Assembly: GCA_016719295.1 (NCBI GenBank)
Contig: JADKAF010000001.1
Span: 6,138,001-6,202,000 of the forward strand
DNA length: 64,000 bases
Direction of reading: 5' to 3'
Origin: Planctomycetota bacterium
GTDB taxonomy: Bacteria > Planctomycetota > UBA1135 > JADKAF01
The notes under the pieces were generated by a model. That model did not search any database. It saw only the letters and a program-made list of their open reading frames with translations, and was not told the DNA's origin. Of this stretch, positions 1-9,089 are shown piece by piece. Numbering within the stretch: position 1 is the first letter of the stretch; each line of letters starts with the position of its first letter. The position numbers and the translations under genes were made by a program.

Positions 1-51
1 CCGCCCCAGCGCCTAATCCCCGCCGCTTCTCACCGCCAGGAGGAGGTTTCG

Positions 52-1020
52 GTGGATTGGATCGAGGCTCTGCAGGCCAACGCGACGAGTCCGGCCGTGC
101 TCTTCTTCGCGCTCGGATTCGCAGCCGCCGTCCTCCGTAGCGACCTCAAGATCCCGGACGCGCTCTACGTCACGCTGACGATCTACCTCCTCTGCGCGAT
201 CGGCCTGAAGGGCGGCGTCGCGCTCTCGAGCGCGCCGTTCGCGCGCCTCTGGCTGCCGCTGCTCGCGGCCATCGCGCTCGGGGCCGCCATTCCTCTCTGG
301 TCCTATGCGCTGCTGCGGCGAGCCCTCGGGTTCTCGCAAGTCGATGCCGCGGCGATCGGCGCGCACTACGGATCCGTCAGCGCGTTCACCTTCGTGGCGG
401 CCTCGAACTACTTGCAGTCGATCGACGTGCCCTTCCCCGGCGAGTCGGTGGCGCTCCTCGCCGTGATGGAGTCTCCGGCGATCCTCGTCGGCATCTGGCT
501 CGGGCGGCCCGGCGCCGACGCGGGTCGCACCCGCGTCGGCGAGATCGTGCGCGAGGCTCTGCTCGGTCGCAGCGTGCTCCTGCTGCTGGGCTCGCTGCTG
601 ATCGGCGTGCTCGCGGGGAAGCGCGGCATGGCGCAGGTGGAGGGGTTCTTCGTCGTGCCGTTCCAGGGCGTGCTCTGCCTGTTCCTGCTCGAGCTCGGAC
701 TCGTCGCCGGACGACGCTGCGGGGACCTGCGCCACGTCGGTCCGCGACTTCTCCTCTTCGGGCTCGCGGCGCCGCTGGCGCACGGCGCGCTCGGGGCATG
801 GATCGGAACCTCGATCGGATTCGATGTCGGCGGGGCGACGCTCTTCGGCGTCCTGGCGGCGAGCGCTTCGTACATCGCGGCTCCCGCCGCGATCCGCCAA
901 GCTCTGCCCGACGCGAGCCCCACTCTCTACCTCACCGCGGCGCTGGTCGTGACCTTCCCTTTCAATCTCGCGGTGGGGATTCCGTACGTCTACGCTCTCG
1001 CGCGCGCCTGGGGCGCTTGA
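52..1020 (+). CDS. sbtA: SbtA-family sodium-dependent bicarbonate transporter
   Basis: This 322-residue integral membrane protein matches the SbtA family, which imports bicarbonate with sodium across the cytoplasmic membrane. The sequence is hydrophobic nearly throughout, with roughly ten membrane segments and a family-like opening (GFAAAVLRSDLKIPDALY, then YLLCAIGLKGG). A second inverted-repeat half follows a short hydrophilic link near residue 160. The start is GTG at 52, preceded by a strong ribosome-binding site (AGGAGG, 38-46) with 5 bases of spacing. The next gene, 31 bases downstream, encodes a PII-like protein of the SbtB type. That pairing is the family's usual regulator arrangement and strongly supports the call. 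Substrate specificity is inferred from the family. Confidence 0.9.
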   Translation: MDWIEALQANATSPAVLFFALGFAAAVLRSDLKIPDALYVTLTIYLLCAIGLKGGVALSSAPFARLWLPLLAAIALGAAIPLWSYALLRRALGFSQVDAAAIGAHYGSVSAFTFVAASNYLQSIDVPFPGESVALLAVMESPAILVGIWLGRPGADAGRTRVGEIVREALLGRSVLLLLGSLLIGVLAGKRGMAQVEGFFVVPFQGVLCLFLLELGLVAGRRCGDLRHVGPRLLLFGLAAPLAHGALGAWIGTSIGFDVGGATLFGVLAASASYIAAPAAIRQALPDASPTLYLTAALVVTFPFNLAVGIPYVYALARAWGA

Positions 1021-1051
1021 AGCGGAGCAAGGAGCCTGCGAGGCACCGCCG

Positions 1052-1354
1052 ATGCAACGACATCCGATGCGCCGGGTCACCATCGTGATCGAGGCACTCG
1101 CGCGTGAAGCGCTGTGCCGCCTCCTCACCGAGGCGGGAGCCCAGGGCTTCACCATCTTCCCGGTCGAGAGCCACGGCGCGCACGCGGCCCAGCCCAGCGA
1201 CATCGCCGAGTTCGGGACCTTGCAGTGCGAGGCCGTCGTGCGGCCCGCCGCTGCGGAGGAGCTGCTCCAGAGCCTCTTCCGCGACTTCTTTCCGCGCTAC
1301 GCGGTGATCGTCTACGAGAGCGAGGTCTGGGTGCTGCGCCCCGAGAAGTTCTGA
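1052..1354 (+). CDS. sbtB: SbtB-like PII-family regulator of SbtA
   Basis: A 100-residue PII-like protein: an N-terminal strand (RRVTIVIEALAREAL), a GAQGFTIFPVESHG segment where the T-loop begins, and a C-terminal DYAV-like core (PRYAVIVYESEVWVLRP). SbtB proteins are trimeric sensors of adenine nucleotides, including cAMP, that bind and gate SbtA. I infer that role here because the gene directly follows sbtA. The cysteine-rich C-terminal extension of some cyanobacterial SbtB proteins is absent. Two starts fit: ATG 1052 or ATG 1067, the latter matching the usual family N-terminus better. The stop overlaps the next start by one base (TGATG), so the three genes look like one operon. Confidence 0.82.
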   Translation: MQRHPMRRVTIVIEALAREALCRLLTEAGAQGFTIFPVESHGAHAAQPSDIAEFGTLQCEAVVRPAAAEELLQSLFRDFFPRYAVIVYESEVWVLRPEKF

Positions 1355-2757
1355 TGAACCCGAGTGAGCCGGTCAAAGGTCGCACGAGCGCGGCGGCGTG
1401 GTCCGCGCTGCGAACGCAGGTCCGCGGCCTCCTCTTCCGGCGCGGCGAGCCCAGCTACGAGGACGCGCGACGCGCTCTCTCCTGGAACGCGCGCGTTCCC
1501 TCTCGCCATCCCGCCGCGATCCTCCGCGCCACCGACGCCGACGACATCGCCGTTGCGGTGCGCTGGGCGGCCGAGCAAGAGCTCCGCGTCGCGCTGCGCT
1601 CCGGCGGGCACTCCTGGTGCGGCGCCGCTCTCCGCGAAGACGCGCTGGTGCTGGATCTCGGCGCGTTGCGCACGCTCGAGATCGACGCGGCTGCGCGCGT
1701 GGCGCGCGCCGGGCCCGCGGTGGAGAATCTACGCCTCGCGACCTCGCTCGCTCGCGAGGGGCTCGCCTTCCCCGTCGGACATTGCCCGAGCGTCGCGCTC
1801 GGGGGCTATCTCCTGAGCGGCGGCTTCGGTTGGAACAGCGGCATCTTCGGTCCGGCCTGTGCGCGCGTACGCGCGCTCGAGATCGTCGATGCCCGAGGTG
1901 AGCGGCTTCGTCTCGACGCGCGCAGCTCACCCGAGCTCTTCTGGGCGGCGCGCGGTGCCGGGGCCGGCTTCTTCGGCGTCGCGACGAGCTTCGAGCTCGA
2001 GCTCGCGCCGCTGCCGCGCGCGATCCGCGTGCTCTCGCTCGAGTTCTCGCGCGCGCACGCCGAGGCGCTGGAGGCCGACCTCGCCGAACTCCTCGCGCGG
2101 CGCTCGGCAGCGCTCGAGCTCAGCTTGCTCGCCTTCCCCGCGAGCTCGGCGCACGAGCTGCAGCTCCTCGCGGTGGCCTTCGGGGATCGCGAGTCCGAGG
2201 CTCTCGAGCTCCTCGCGCCTCTCTCGCCGCTCGCTGCGCGAGCTCGACATGTCGAGGGACCGCATCCCGCGAGCTTCGCGGATCTGCTGCACCGCCTCGG
2301 CGCGTTCTTCCCGGAGGGGCGACGGCACGGCGTCGATGTCTTCTATGCCGAGCGCTCCGCCGCCGCGCTCTTCGGCAGCGTCGCCGCCGCGCTCCGCGAC
2401 GCGCCGTCTCCACACTCGCTGGGCATGGTCGTCCCCGCGCCGCCGCTCGATCCGGCCGCGCCGCTCGCCGACATGGCGCTCTCGCTCTACGCCCCGAGCT
2501 TCGTCGGGCTCTACGCTCAGTGGGAGGACGCGCACGACGACGCGGCGAACCTCGCGTGGCTCGAGGTGCAGCGCACGCGCTTCCGCCCCCTCGCGTGCGG
2601 GCACTATGTCGGGGAGACCGACCTCTACGCGGAGGAGGGTCGCGCGCGGCGCTGCTTCGCGCCGCCAGCGTTCGAGCGCTTGTGCGAGCTGCGCGAGCGA
2701 TGGGATCCGCGCGGCGTGTTCGCGGGCTTCCCGCTCAGCGGCGCAGCCAATCGCTGA
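1354..2757 (+). CDS. FAD-binding oxidoreductase, berberine-bridge-like (probable bicovalent FAD)
   Basis: A 467-residue flavoprotein of the PCMH/BBE type. The FAD-binding half contains RSGGHSW with His86, the usual 8-alpha attachment residue. It also contains VGHCPSVALGG with Cys144, the residue that forms the second 6-S-cysteinyl bond in BBE-like enzymes, so a bicovalent FAD is predicted. The C-terminus has the family-style WDPRGVFAGFP tail. Such enzymes oxidise alcohols, sugars or secondary metabolites using oxygen; the substrate here cannot be told. No signal peptide is visible. The ATG overlaps the sbtB stop by one base, so it is probably co-transcribed with the bicarbonate uptake pair, which is unexpected. 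The 3' end overlaps the convergent HDOD gene by 23 bases. Confidence 0.85.
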   Translation: MNPSEPVKGRTSAAAWSALRTQVRGLLFRRGEPSYEDARRALSWNARVPSRHPAAILRATDADDIAVAVRWAAEQELRVALRSGGHSWCGAALREDALVLDLGALRTLEIDAAARVARAGPAVENLRLATSLAREGLAFPVGHCPSVALGGYLLSGGFGWNSGIFGPACARVRALEIVDARGERLRLDARSSPELFWAARGAGAGFFGVATSFELELAPLPRAIRVLSLEFSRAHAEALEADLAELLARRSAALELSLLAFPASSAHELQLLAVAFGDRESEALELLAPLSPLAARARHVEGPHPASFADLLHRLGAFFPEGRRHGVDVFYAERSAAALFGSVAAALRDAPSPHSLGMVVPAPPLDPAAPLADMALSLYAPSFVGLYAQWEDAHDDAANLAWLEVQRTRFRPLACGHYVGETDLYAEEGRARRCFAPPAFERLCELRERWDPRGVFAGFPLSGAANR

Positions 2758-3589
2758 GGCCGACCGCGCTCCATTCGCGCCGCGCGACCTCGAGCGCTCG
2801 CAGGCACGCGGCAGGGGCGAGTCCGAGCTCGGCAGCAAGCGCGGGCGCATGCGGGGCGAGCTCGCGCGGGGAGACGAGCTCGTCGGCGAGCTGCTCGGCC
2901 GCGCGCACGACGGCGGCGAAGGATGCGTGCGCCGGCGCGACGGGTCCGCCGTGATGCAGCTCGGCGGCCTCGGCCACGAAGACGGGCAGGTTCCACGCCT
3001 CGACGAGCGCGCGCCCGAGCGCGGCGTGGTCGACGCCGAAGCGCAGGCGCTCCAGCTCGCGCGGATCGCCGAGGCCGGCGCCTTGCTGCACCGCGCACCA
3101 GCGCGCGGCGTCGTGATCGAGGAGGACGAGCGAGCCGACGTCCATCAGCAGCGCCGCGGTGTAGAGCTCCTCGGGTCCGTAGGCCAGATCGGGAACGCGC
3201 AGCCGCGTCAGCGCGCGCGCGATGTGCGCCGCGGCGGTGCTGCGCATCCAGAAGCGCTCGACGCGCGCGGCGTCGCGGCGCTCCACGGTCTCGAAGCAGG
3301 TCAGCACGGCGCCCTGCAGCACCACGCGGCGGATCGTCGTGCGGCCGAGCGTCATCACCGCGCGCGGGACCTCGGTGACGGGCTCCGCAACGCCGTAGTG
3401 CGCCGAGCTGGCGAGGCGCAGCGCGCGCGCGCAGAGCCCCGGATCGCAGGCGAGGGCCGCGGCGATCTCCGCCGCTCCGTTCTCCTCGCGATCCACCGTC
3501 GCGAGGATCGCCGCCAATGCTCCGGGCAGCGAGGGGATCGCCACGCGCTGCGCGAGCAGCTCTTCGGTCGCCGTTTCCTCTGCGATCAT
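2735..3589 (-). CDS. HDOD domain signalling protein
   Basis: A 284-residue protein that is almost entirely an HDOD domain, a catalytically silent relative of HD phosphohydrolases used in bacterial signalling. Recognisable pieces are the opening LPSLPGALAAIL-like segment, the DPGLCARALRLASSAHYG helix and the VPRAVMTLGRTTIRRVVLQG block. The domain continues with AALLMDVGSLVLLDHDA, where an HD enzyme would carry its metal ligands, and ends with VEAWNLP. No receiver or output domain is attached. The start is ATG 3589. It lies alone, convergent with the flavoprotein gene and overlapping it by 23 bases. The partner or process it controls is unknown. Confidence 0.85.
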   Translation of the reverse strand: MIAEETATEELLAQRVAIPSLPGALAAILATVDREENGAAEIAAALACDPGLCARALRLASSAHYGVAEPVTEVPRAVMTLGRTTIRRVVLQGAVLTCFETVERRDAARVERFWMRSTAAAHIARALTRLRVPDLAYGPEELYTAALLMDVGSLVLLDHDAARWCAVQQGAGLGDPRELERLRFGVDHAALGRALVEAWNLPVFVAEAAELHHGGPVAPAHASFAAVVRAAEQLADELVSPRELAPHAPALAAELGLAPAACLRALEVARREWSAVGLSDWLRR

Positions 3590-3734
3590 CCTTGCTCTCG
3601 CCGCACCCTCGGGCGCTTGCGTCCGTGACTCTCTCCTTGCGCGCCCGCTGCATCGACCGCGGGCGCCGCGCGAGTGGAGGATCGTCCGCGGAACGCTGGC
3701 CTCTTCGGAGGCCGCGAAAGTTCTGCCCGAGCCT

Positions 3735-4943
3735 TCAGCCGCGCTTCGCCACGACGTAGCGGCGGCCCTTCCATACCACGCTGCGCCCCGTCAGCCCCTT
3801 CCACGTGGAGGCGAGGAAGATCGCCGCGACGACGAGCACGCCGAGCGGATGCGTGAGCGTGTGGCGCAGCGGGAAGCCGAAGAGCCAGGAAACCCAGGCG
3901 CGCAGCACGAGCACCGAGAGGCCGGCGGCGAGCGGGATCCAGAGAGCGAGGGGCGGGATCGCGGCACCGGCCAGCGCAGCGACGAGGACAGCGGCCGCGA
4001 CCGCGAGCGGCGAGAGCGAGAAGAAGACGAGCAGCGCGATCGCGATCAGCGAGCGCAGCGCGGAGGTGCGCATCGCGGCGAAGAAGTTCTTGCCCCAGCC
4101 GTGCCAGATCTCGCCGAGCGTGGCGTACATGCGGCAGGTGAAGGCGTGCGGCGCGAGCAGCAGGCGATAGGGGCGGCCGTGCTCGAGCTTCACGGTGCGC
4201 GCGAGCTCGACGTCCTCCAGGATCGCGTCCTTGAGAGGCGCATGTCCGCCGATCGCGTCGTAGGTCGAGCGGCGGATCAGGATGAGCTGGCCGTTGCACA
4301 TCGTGATGCGCGAGCCGGCGCTGTTCACGCGGTCGAGCGGGAAGAACGCAACGATCACGTAGCCGAGGATGGGCTGCACGACGCCTTCCCAGAAGCTCTC
4401 CACCGCGAGGTGTCCCATCAGCGAGAGCATGTCGAGGCGCTCGCGCTCGAGGCGCGCGACCGCCAGCCGCAGGCAAGCAGGGGCCAAGCGCACGTCGGCA
4501 TCGACGAAGAGGAGCAACGGCGCGCGGGCGTGCTTCTGCGCGCAATGCAGCGCCCAGGTCTTGCCGAACCAGCCTTCCCCGCGCGGCTCGCCCGCTTCGA
4601 TCCGAACGCGCGGATCGCCGGCGGCGGCCTCCACGGCGCGCGCGCGCGTCGCGTCGCTGCTGCCGTCGTCGAGGACCACCAGCTCGAAACGCGGCTCGTC
4701 CTGCGCGAGGATCGCGCGGATGCAGGGGCCGATGTTCGCCTCCTCGTCGCGCGCCGGGACGATCACCGAGACGAGCGGAGCGCCGTCCACGGAGGGCGTC
4801 GGAGCCGCCGCGAGCGGCGCCGCTCCGTCGCGCTCGAGGTTCTGCCAGCCGCAGAGCCCGTACAGCACGCCGAGCAGCGCGCTCACCAGGTGGTAGACCA
4901 GGATCGCGACGCCGTAGACGACGAGCCAATCCCAGCCGCTCAT
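3735..4943 (-). CDS. Membrane GT2 glycosyltransferase (HpnB/CrtQ-like)
   Basis: A 402-residue protein with one N-terminal membrane helix (about residues 6-30), a GT-A family 2 domain and three or four C-terminal membrane helices. Visible motifs are VSVIVPARDEEANIGPCIRA, VVLDDGSSDAT, LLFVDADVRLAP (the DxD metal site) and AILEDVELARTVK. The segment WHGWGKNFFAAM resembles the acceptor-side motif of hopene-associated HpnB-like and carotenoid glycosyltransferases. Those are the nearest families I can suggest, and the acceptor remains open. The ATG overlaps the stop of the upstream FkbM methyltransferase by four bases (ATGA), so the two are translationally coupled. Together they probably glycosylate and O-methylate a lipid or surface glycan. 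Confidence 0.82.
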   Translation of the reverse strand: MSGWDWLVVYGVAILVYHLVSALLGVLYGLCGWQNLERDGAAPLAAAPTPSVDGAPLVSVIVPARDEEANIGPCIRAILAQDEPRFELVVLDDGSSDATRARAVEAAAGDPRVRIEAGEPRGEGWFGKTWALHCAQKHARAPLLLFVDADVRLAPACLRLAVARLERERLDMLSLMGHLAVESFWEGVVQPILGYVIVAFFPLDRVNSAGSRITMCNGQLILIRRSTYDAIGGHAPLKDAILEDVELARTVKLEHGRPYRLLLAPHAFTCRMYATLGEIWHGWGKNFFAAMRTSALRSLIAIALLVFFSLSPLAVAAAVLVAALAGAAIPPLALWIPLAAGLSVLVLRAWVSWLFGFPLRHTLTHPLGVLVVAAIFLASTWKGLTGRSVVWKGRRYVVAKRG

Positions 4944-5872
4944 GTGCGGATGCAGGGCGCGAGACGCGCGTGCTGGACGGAGTCGGGAAGGAGCCAGACC
5001 AGGTCGTCGGAGAGCCCGGGGGCGGGAGCGGCGACCGCGTGCAGCGCGAGTGCGCGGCCGAGTCCGCGATGCCGAGTGCGCAGCGCGTACGCTCGATAGC
5101 CGTGCGCGCTCATCAGCTCGAAGAGCTCCCGCAGGCTCGAGCCCGCGTGCACGAGCTGCGGCTCGATCGCTTCGGTGAGCACGGCGGGGCGGCGCCGCTG
5201 CACCGTGTGCTCGAGCCCGCGCAGGGCGCGGCACTCGAATCCCTCGACATCGATCTTCATCGTCCAGGAGGCAGCGGAGGGAGCGACCAGGGGCTCGAGG
5301 ATCTCGTCGCCGCGGCGCACGGCGATCCGCGCCGAGTAGCTGAGCTGCCCGCGCTGCTGCTCGTCGAGCGGGGCGAACGACCCTGCGCCGGAATGCGCGC
5401 CGACGACGTGGAGCTCCAGCTCCTCGTCGAGATCTCCGAGGCCCACGCGATGGAGCCGGAGGTTCTCGATCTTGTTCGCGAGGATGATCTCCGCGAGGCG
5501 CTCGGCGATGCTCGGGTTCGGCTCGAAGGCGATCACGAGCCCCGCGGCGCCGACGCGGTGCGCGCCGAGCAGGCTCAGCATCCCGAGGTTCGCGCCGACG
5601 TCCACGAAGACATCGCCCGGCTGCAGCAGGAGCTCGAGGCAGAGCTGGGTCTCGAGCTCGTAGTAGCGCCCGAGGAACCACGACTTCCTCTCGGACCAGT
5701 TCGAGAGGCGGATCGGGAAGCGATAGGGGTGGAAGCGGCTCGTGAAGAGGCGCTCGCCGGAGCTCGCCCAGCGCGCATCGTCCTCTCCGCCCAGCGCGCG
5801 GTAGAGCGGATACCAGCCCGGGAGCTCGGCGCGAAAGTAGGGGCGTGCGAGCCGCGCGAGCAAGGGCATCAT
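4940..5872 (-). CDS. FkbM family SAM-dependent methyltransferase
   Basis: A 310-residue methyltransferase of the FkbM type. The SAM site is clear: GDVFVDVGANLGMLSLL (motif I), VIAFEPNPSIAERLAE (motif II) and MKIDVEGFECRALRGLE (motif IV, with the family's DVEG signature). FkbM enzymes usually O-methylate sugar or polyketide hydroxyls. Two adjacent ATG codons (5872 and 5869) can serve as start; I used the first. It is followed without a gap by the GT2 gene (ATGA overlap), and it diverges from glyQS, whose start lies about 200 bases away. The pairing suggests methylation of the sugar added by the glycosyltransferase, but this is inferred only from position. Confidence 0.85.
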   Translation of the reverse strand: MMPLLARLARPYFRAELPGWYPLYRALGGEDDARWASSGERLFTSRFHPYRFPIRLSNWSERKSWFLGRYYELETQLCLELLLQPGDVFVDVGANLGMLSLLGAHRVGAAGLVIAFEPNPSIAERLAEIILANKIENLRLHRVGLGDLDEELELHVVGAHSGAGSFAPLDEQQRGQLSYSARIAVRRGDEILEPLVAPSAASWTMKIDVEGFECRALRGLEHTVQRRRPAVLTEAIEPQLVHAGSSLRELFELMSAHGYRAYALRTRHRGLGRALALHAVAAPAPGLSDDLVWLLPDSVQHARLAPCIRT

Positions 5873-6073
5873 GGGCGTGCGAGGGGAGATCGGAGCCGGG
5901 CAGGACAGAGCGGTAACGAGGCGGAGCGGGGGGCGCGCGGCGGGGAGGTTGAGTTCCCTCCGACCGGCTGAAATGATAGCCCGTTTCGCGCCCGACGATC
6001 CCGCCTCGTTCGGTGGGCTCCGGCGGAACACGCGTGTCGACCCCGGCGCAGGGCCACCTCTCCAAGATCCCCG

Positions 6074-9000
6074 ATGCTGAGCTTCCAGGACATCATCCAG
6101 ACCCTGCAGCGCTACTGGGCCGAGCAAGGCTGCCTGCTTTGGTACCCGTACCACGAGACCGTCGGGGCCGGCACCGCGAACCCCGCTACCACCTTGCGCG
6201 TGCTCGGTCCCGAGCCCTGGAAGGTCGCGTATCTCGAGCCTTCGTTCCGCCCCGACGACGGGCGCTACGGAGACAATCCGAACCGCCTGCAGATGCATCA
6301 CCAGTTCCAGGTGATCCTGAAGCCCATCCCGGAGAATGCGCAGGAGCTCTATCTCGGCAGCCTCGTGGCGCTCGGCATCCGCCTCGAAGCGAACGACGTG
6401 CGCTTCGTCGAGGACAACTGGGAGAGCCCGGCGCTCGGCGCTTGGGGTCTCGGTTGGGAAGTCTGGCTGAACGGGATGGAGGTGTCGCAGTACACCTATT
6501 TCCAGCAGGCCGGCGGCCGTCCGCTCGACCCGACGGCGCTCGAGCTGACCTACGGCCTCGAGCGCATCGCGATGGCGCTGAACGGCGTGGAGAGCGTCTG
6601 GGATCTGCCCGTCGCCGCAGGCCTCACGTACCGCGAGGTCTACCACCGCGCCGAGGTCGAGCACTGCGTCTACAACTTCGAGGTCGCGGACGTCGATCGG
6701 CTGCGCGAGCTCTTCCGCATCGCCGAGGGCGAGGCGGACTCCTGCTTGCAGCGCGGGCTCGTCGTGCCGGCGCACGACCAAGTGCTGCGCTGCTCGCACG
6801 CGTTCAATCAGCTCGACTCGCGCGGCGCGATCGGCGTCACCGAGCGCGCGCAGTTCTTCGCGCGCATGCGCAACCTCTCGCGCCGCGTGGCCGATGCCTA
6901 TCGCGCGCAGCGCGAGGAGGCCGGGCTGCCGCTGCTGAAGAACCTGCCCGCGCCGCGCACGGTCTGCTTGCCGCCGCTGCCGCAGATCTCCGCCCCGCGC
7001 GCGGATCTCCTGCTCGAGATCGGCGTCGAGGAGCTGCCCGCGGACGATGTCGACGCGGCGCTCGCGGCGCTCGGCATGGCGGTCGAGAAGCTGCTGCTGG
7101 ACTCGCGCTTGGAGCATCGCGGCGTGCGCGTGCTCGGGACACCGCGCCGCCTCGCCGTGATCGCGAGCGAGCTCGCGACGTGCCAGTCCGATCACCTGGA
7201 GGAGCTGAAGGGACCGCCCCTCAAGGTCGCGCGGGACGCGGCCGGGGGCTGGACCAAGGCCGCGCTCGGCTTCGCCGCGCGCGCGGGCGTGGATCCTCAG
7301 GCGCTGCGCATCGAGAGCCGTGACGGCGCGGAGTACCTCTTCGCGGACGCGCGCCATGTGGGGCGCTCGGCGGCCGAAGTGCTGAGCGCCGCGCTGCCGA
7401 AGCTCGTCGATGCGCTGCCGTTCAAGAAGTCGATGCGCTGGCTCTGCACTGCCGTCGACGGCGAGCGCGCGAGCTTCGATTTCTCTCGCCCGCTTCGCTG
7501 GGTCGTGTGCTTGCTCGGCGAGCAGGTGCTGCCGCTCGAGATCGCGGGCGTCCTGAGCGGGCGCGAGACGCGCGGGCTCCGCGATCGCGGGACGCCGCGG
7601 CTCGCGATCGCGCGTCCCAGTGACTACGAGGGCGTGCTGCGCGAGGCGGGCATCGAGCCGGATCCCGCGGCGCGCGAGCGCGACATCCGCGCGCAGATCG
7701 CCGAGCTCGCGCGCGGCGCGGGCGGTGTCGTGCGCCCCGAGCACCTCGAGGCGCTGGTCGGCGAGGTGCGGCAGATGGTGGAGCGCCCAGTGGCGTTCCT
7801 CGGACGCTTCGAGGAGCGCTTCCTCTCCGTTCCCGATGCGGTGCTCGTCACGGTGATGAAGAGCCATCAGCGCTACTTCCCCGTCACCGGGCCCGACGGC
7901 AAGCTCCGGCCGTGCTTCCTCGGCGTGCGGAACGCCGCCTCGGGCTCGATGGAGCAGGTGGTGAAGGGGAACGAGGCCGTGCTGCGCGCGCGCTTCGCCG
8001 ACGCGAGCTTCTTCTTCGAGAACGACTGCAAGCAGCGCCTCGAGGAGTGGAGCTCGCGGCTCTCGACCCTCGCGGTGCACGAGAAGCTCGGATCCTACGC
8101 GGAGAAGGTCCAGCGGCTGGAGCGCCTCTGCAGCGCGCTCGCGAGCGACCTCGGCGTGCTGCAAGGCGGTGAGGAGCGCGCGCTCCTCGCCCGTGCGGCG
8201 CAGCTCGCGAAGGCCGACATGGTGACGCGCGTCGTCACCGAGTTCTCGTATCTCGCCGGGACGATGGGGGCGGTGTACGCCGCTCGTCAAGGCGAGGCGC
8301 GCGAGGTCGTCGAGGCGATCGAGGACCAGTACAAGCCGCTGCCTGGCAGCGATGTCGGCCCGCGCAGCATGTACGGGCTCGTGCTGGGCCTCGCCGATCG
8401 CCTCGACAAGCTGATCGGCTTCTTCGCGCTCGGCATCCGTCCCACGGGGGCCGCGGATCCGTTCGCGCTGCGGCGCGATGCGCTCGGCATCCTCCTCGCG
8501 CTCGAGTCGCGCGGTGCACGGCTCTCGCTGCGCGCGGCGCTGCGCGCCGCGGGGCAGCTCCTGCCGGTGCCGTGCGCGGAGTCGGCGATCGAGGAGGCGG
8601 CGCAGTTCGTCGAGAAGCGCCTGGAAGTGCTCGCGCGCGAGCGTGGTTTGCGCGCGGATGCCGTCGACGCGGCGATCGCGGCGAGCGGCGACGATCCGGT
8701 GCGTTGCCTCGAGGCGATGCGCACGCTCGCGGAGCGCGTCGCGAGCCCGAGCTGGAGCTCGCTGCTCACCGCGTATGCGCGCTGCAAGCGCATCGCGCGC
8801 AAGGAGTCGGCGGCGCCGGCGCTCGCGAAGGGCGCACTGCGCGAGCCGGCCGAGCTCGCGCTCGCCGCGGCTTACGAGACCACGCGCGCGAAGCTCGGCG
8901 GCTCGGCTGCGTTCGCCGATGTGCTCGAGGCGCTCGCCGGGCTCACCGCGCCGATCGACGCCTTCTTCACCGCGGTGATGGTCATGGCCGACGACCCCTC

Positions 9001-9088
9001 ACTGCGCGCCGCGCGCCTCGGCCTCGTCGCCAGCATCGCCGCCCTCCCGGACGGCCACGCCGACCTCTCGCGCCTCGAAGGCTTCTGA
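6074..9088 (+). CDS. glyQS: Glycyl-tRNA synthetase, fused alpha-beta chain
   Basis: A 1004-residue cytoplasmic enzyme that charges tRNA-Gly. The bacterial alpha2-beta2 enzyme normally comes from two genes; here both are in one reading frame. The first ~290 residues are the alpha (catalytic class II) chain, shown by TLQRYWAEQGCLLWYP, VGAGTANPATTLR, DGRYGDNPNRLQ, GAWGLGWEVWLNGMEV and TYGLERIAM. The beta chain begins near residue 310 with DLLLEIGVEELPA. It runs through the SVPDAVLVTVMKSHQRYFPV and HD-like blocks to a C-terminal anticodon-binding region ending at residue 1004. The linker is about 20 residues. Fused GlyQS is known in chlamydiae and some related bacteria and in plant chloroplasts. 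A large nested inverted repeat follows the stop. Confidence 0.97.
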   Translation: MLSFQDIIQTLQRYWAEQGCLLWYPYHETVGAGTANPATTLRVLGPEPWKVAYLEPSFRPDDGRYGDNPNRLQMHHQFQVILKPIPENAQELYLGSLVALGIRLEANDVRFVEDNWESPALGAWGLGWEVWLNGMEVSQYTYFQQAGGRPLDPTALELTYGLERIAMALNGVESVWDLPVAAGLTYREVYHRAEVEHCVYNFEVADVDRLRELFRIAEGEADSCLQRGLVVPAHDQVLRCSHAFNQLDSRGAIGVTERAQFFARMRNLSRRVADAYRAQREEAGLPLLKNLPAPRTVCLPPLPQISAPRADLLLEIGVEELPADDVDAALAALGMAVEKLLLDSRLEHRGVRVLGTPRRLAVIASELATCQSDHLEELKGPPLKVARDAAGGWTKAALGFAARAGVDPQALRIESRDGAEYLFADARHVGRSAAEVLSAALPKLVDALPFKKSMRWLCTAVDGERASFDFSRPLRWVVCLLGEQVLPLEIAGVLSGRETRGLRDRGTPRLAIARPSDYEGVLREAGIEPDPAARERDIRAQIAELARGAGGVVRPEHLEALVGEVRQMVERPVAFLGRFEERFLSVPDAVLVTVMKSHQRYFPVTGPDGKLRPCFLGVRNAASGSMEQVVKGNEAVLRARFADASFFFENDCKQRLEEWSSRLSTLAVHEKLGSYAEKVQRLERLCSALASDLGVLQGGEERALLARAAQLAKADMVTRVVTEFSYLAGTMGAVYAARQGEAREVVEAIEDQYKPLPGSDVGPRSMYGLVLGLADRLDKLIGFFALGIRPTGAADPFALRRDALGILLALESRGARLSLRAALRAAGQLLPVPCAESAIEEAAQFVEKRLEVLARERGLRADAVDAAIAASGDDPVRCLEAMRTLAERVASPSWSSLLTAYARCKRIARKESAAPALAKGALREPAELALAAAYETTRAKLGGSAAFADVLEALAGLTAPIDAFFTAVMVMADDPSLRAARLGLVASIAALPDGHADLSRLEGF

Positions 9089-9089
9089 T

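Noticed and set aside
4940..8290. Long minus-strand open frame across glyQS
   Set aside because: The real gene covers only 4940-5872 (FkbM). The rest is antisense to glyQS and has the Arg/Ala-rich composition of GC-rich shadow frames.
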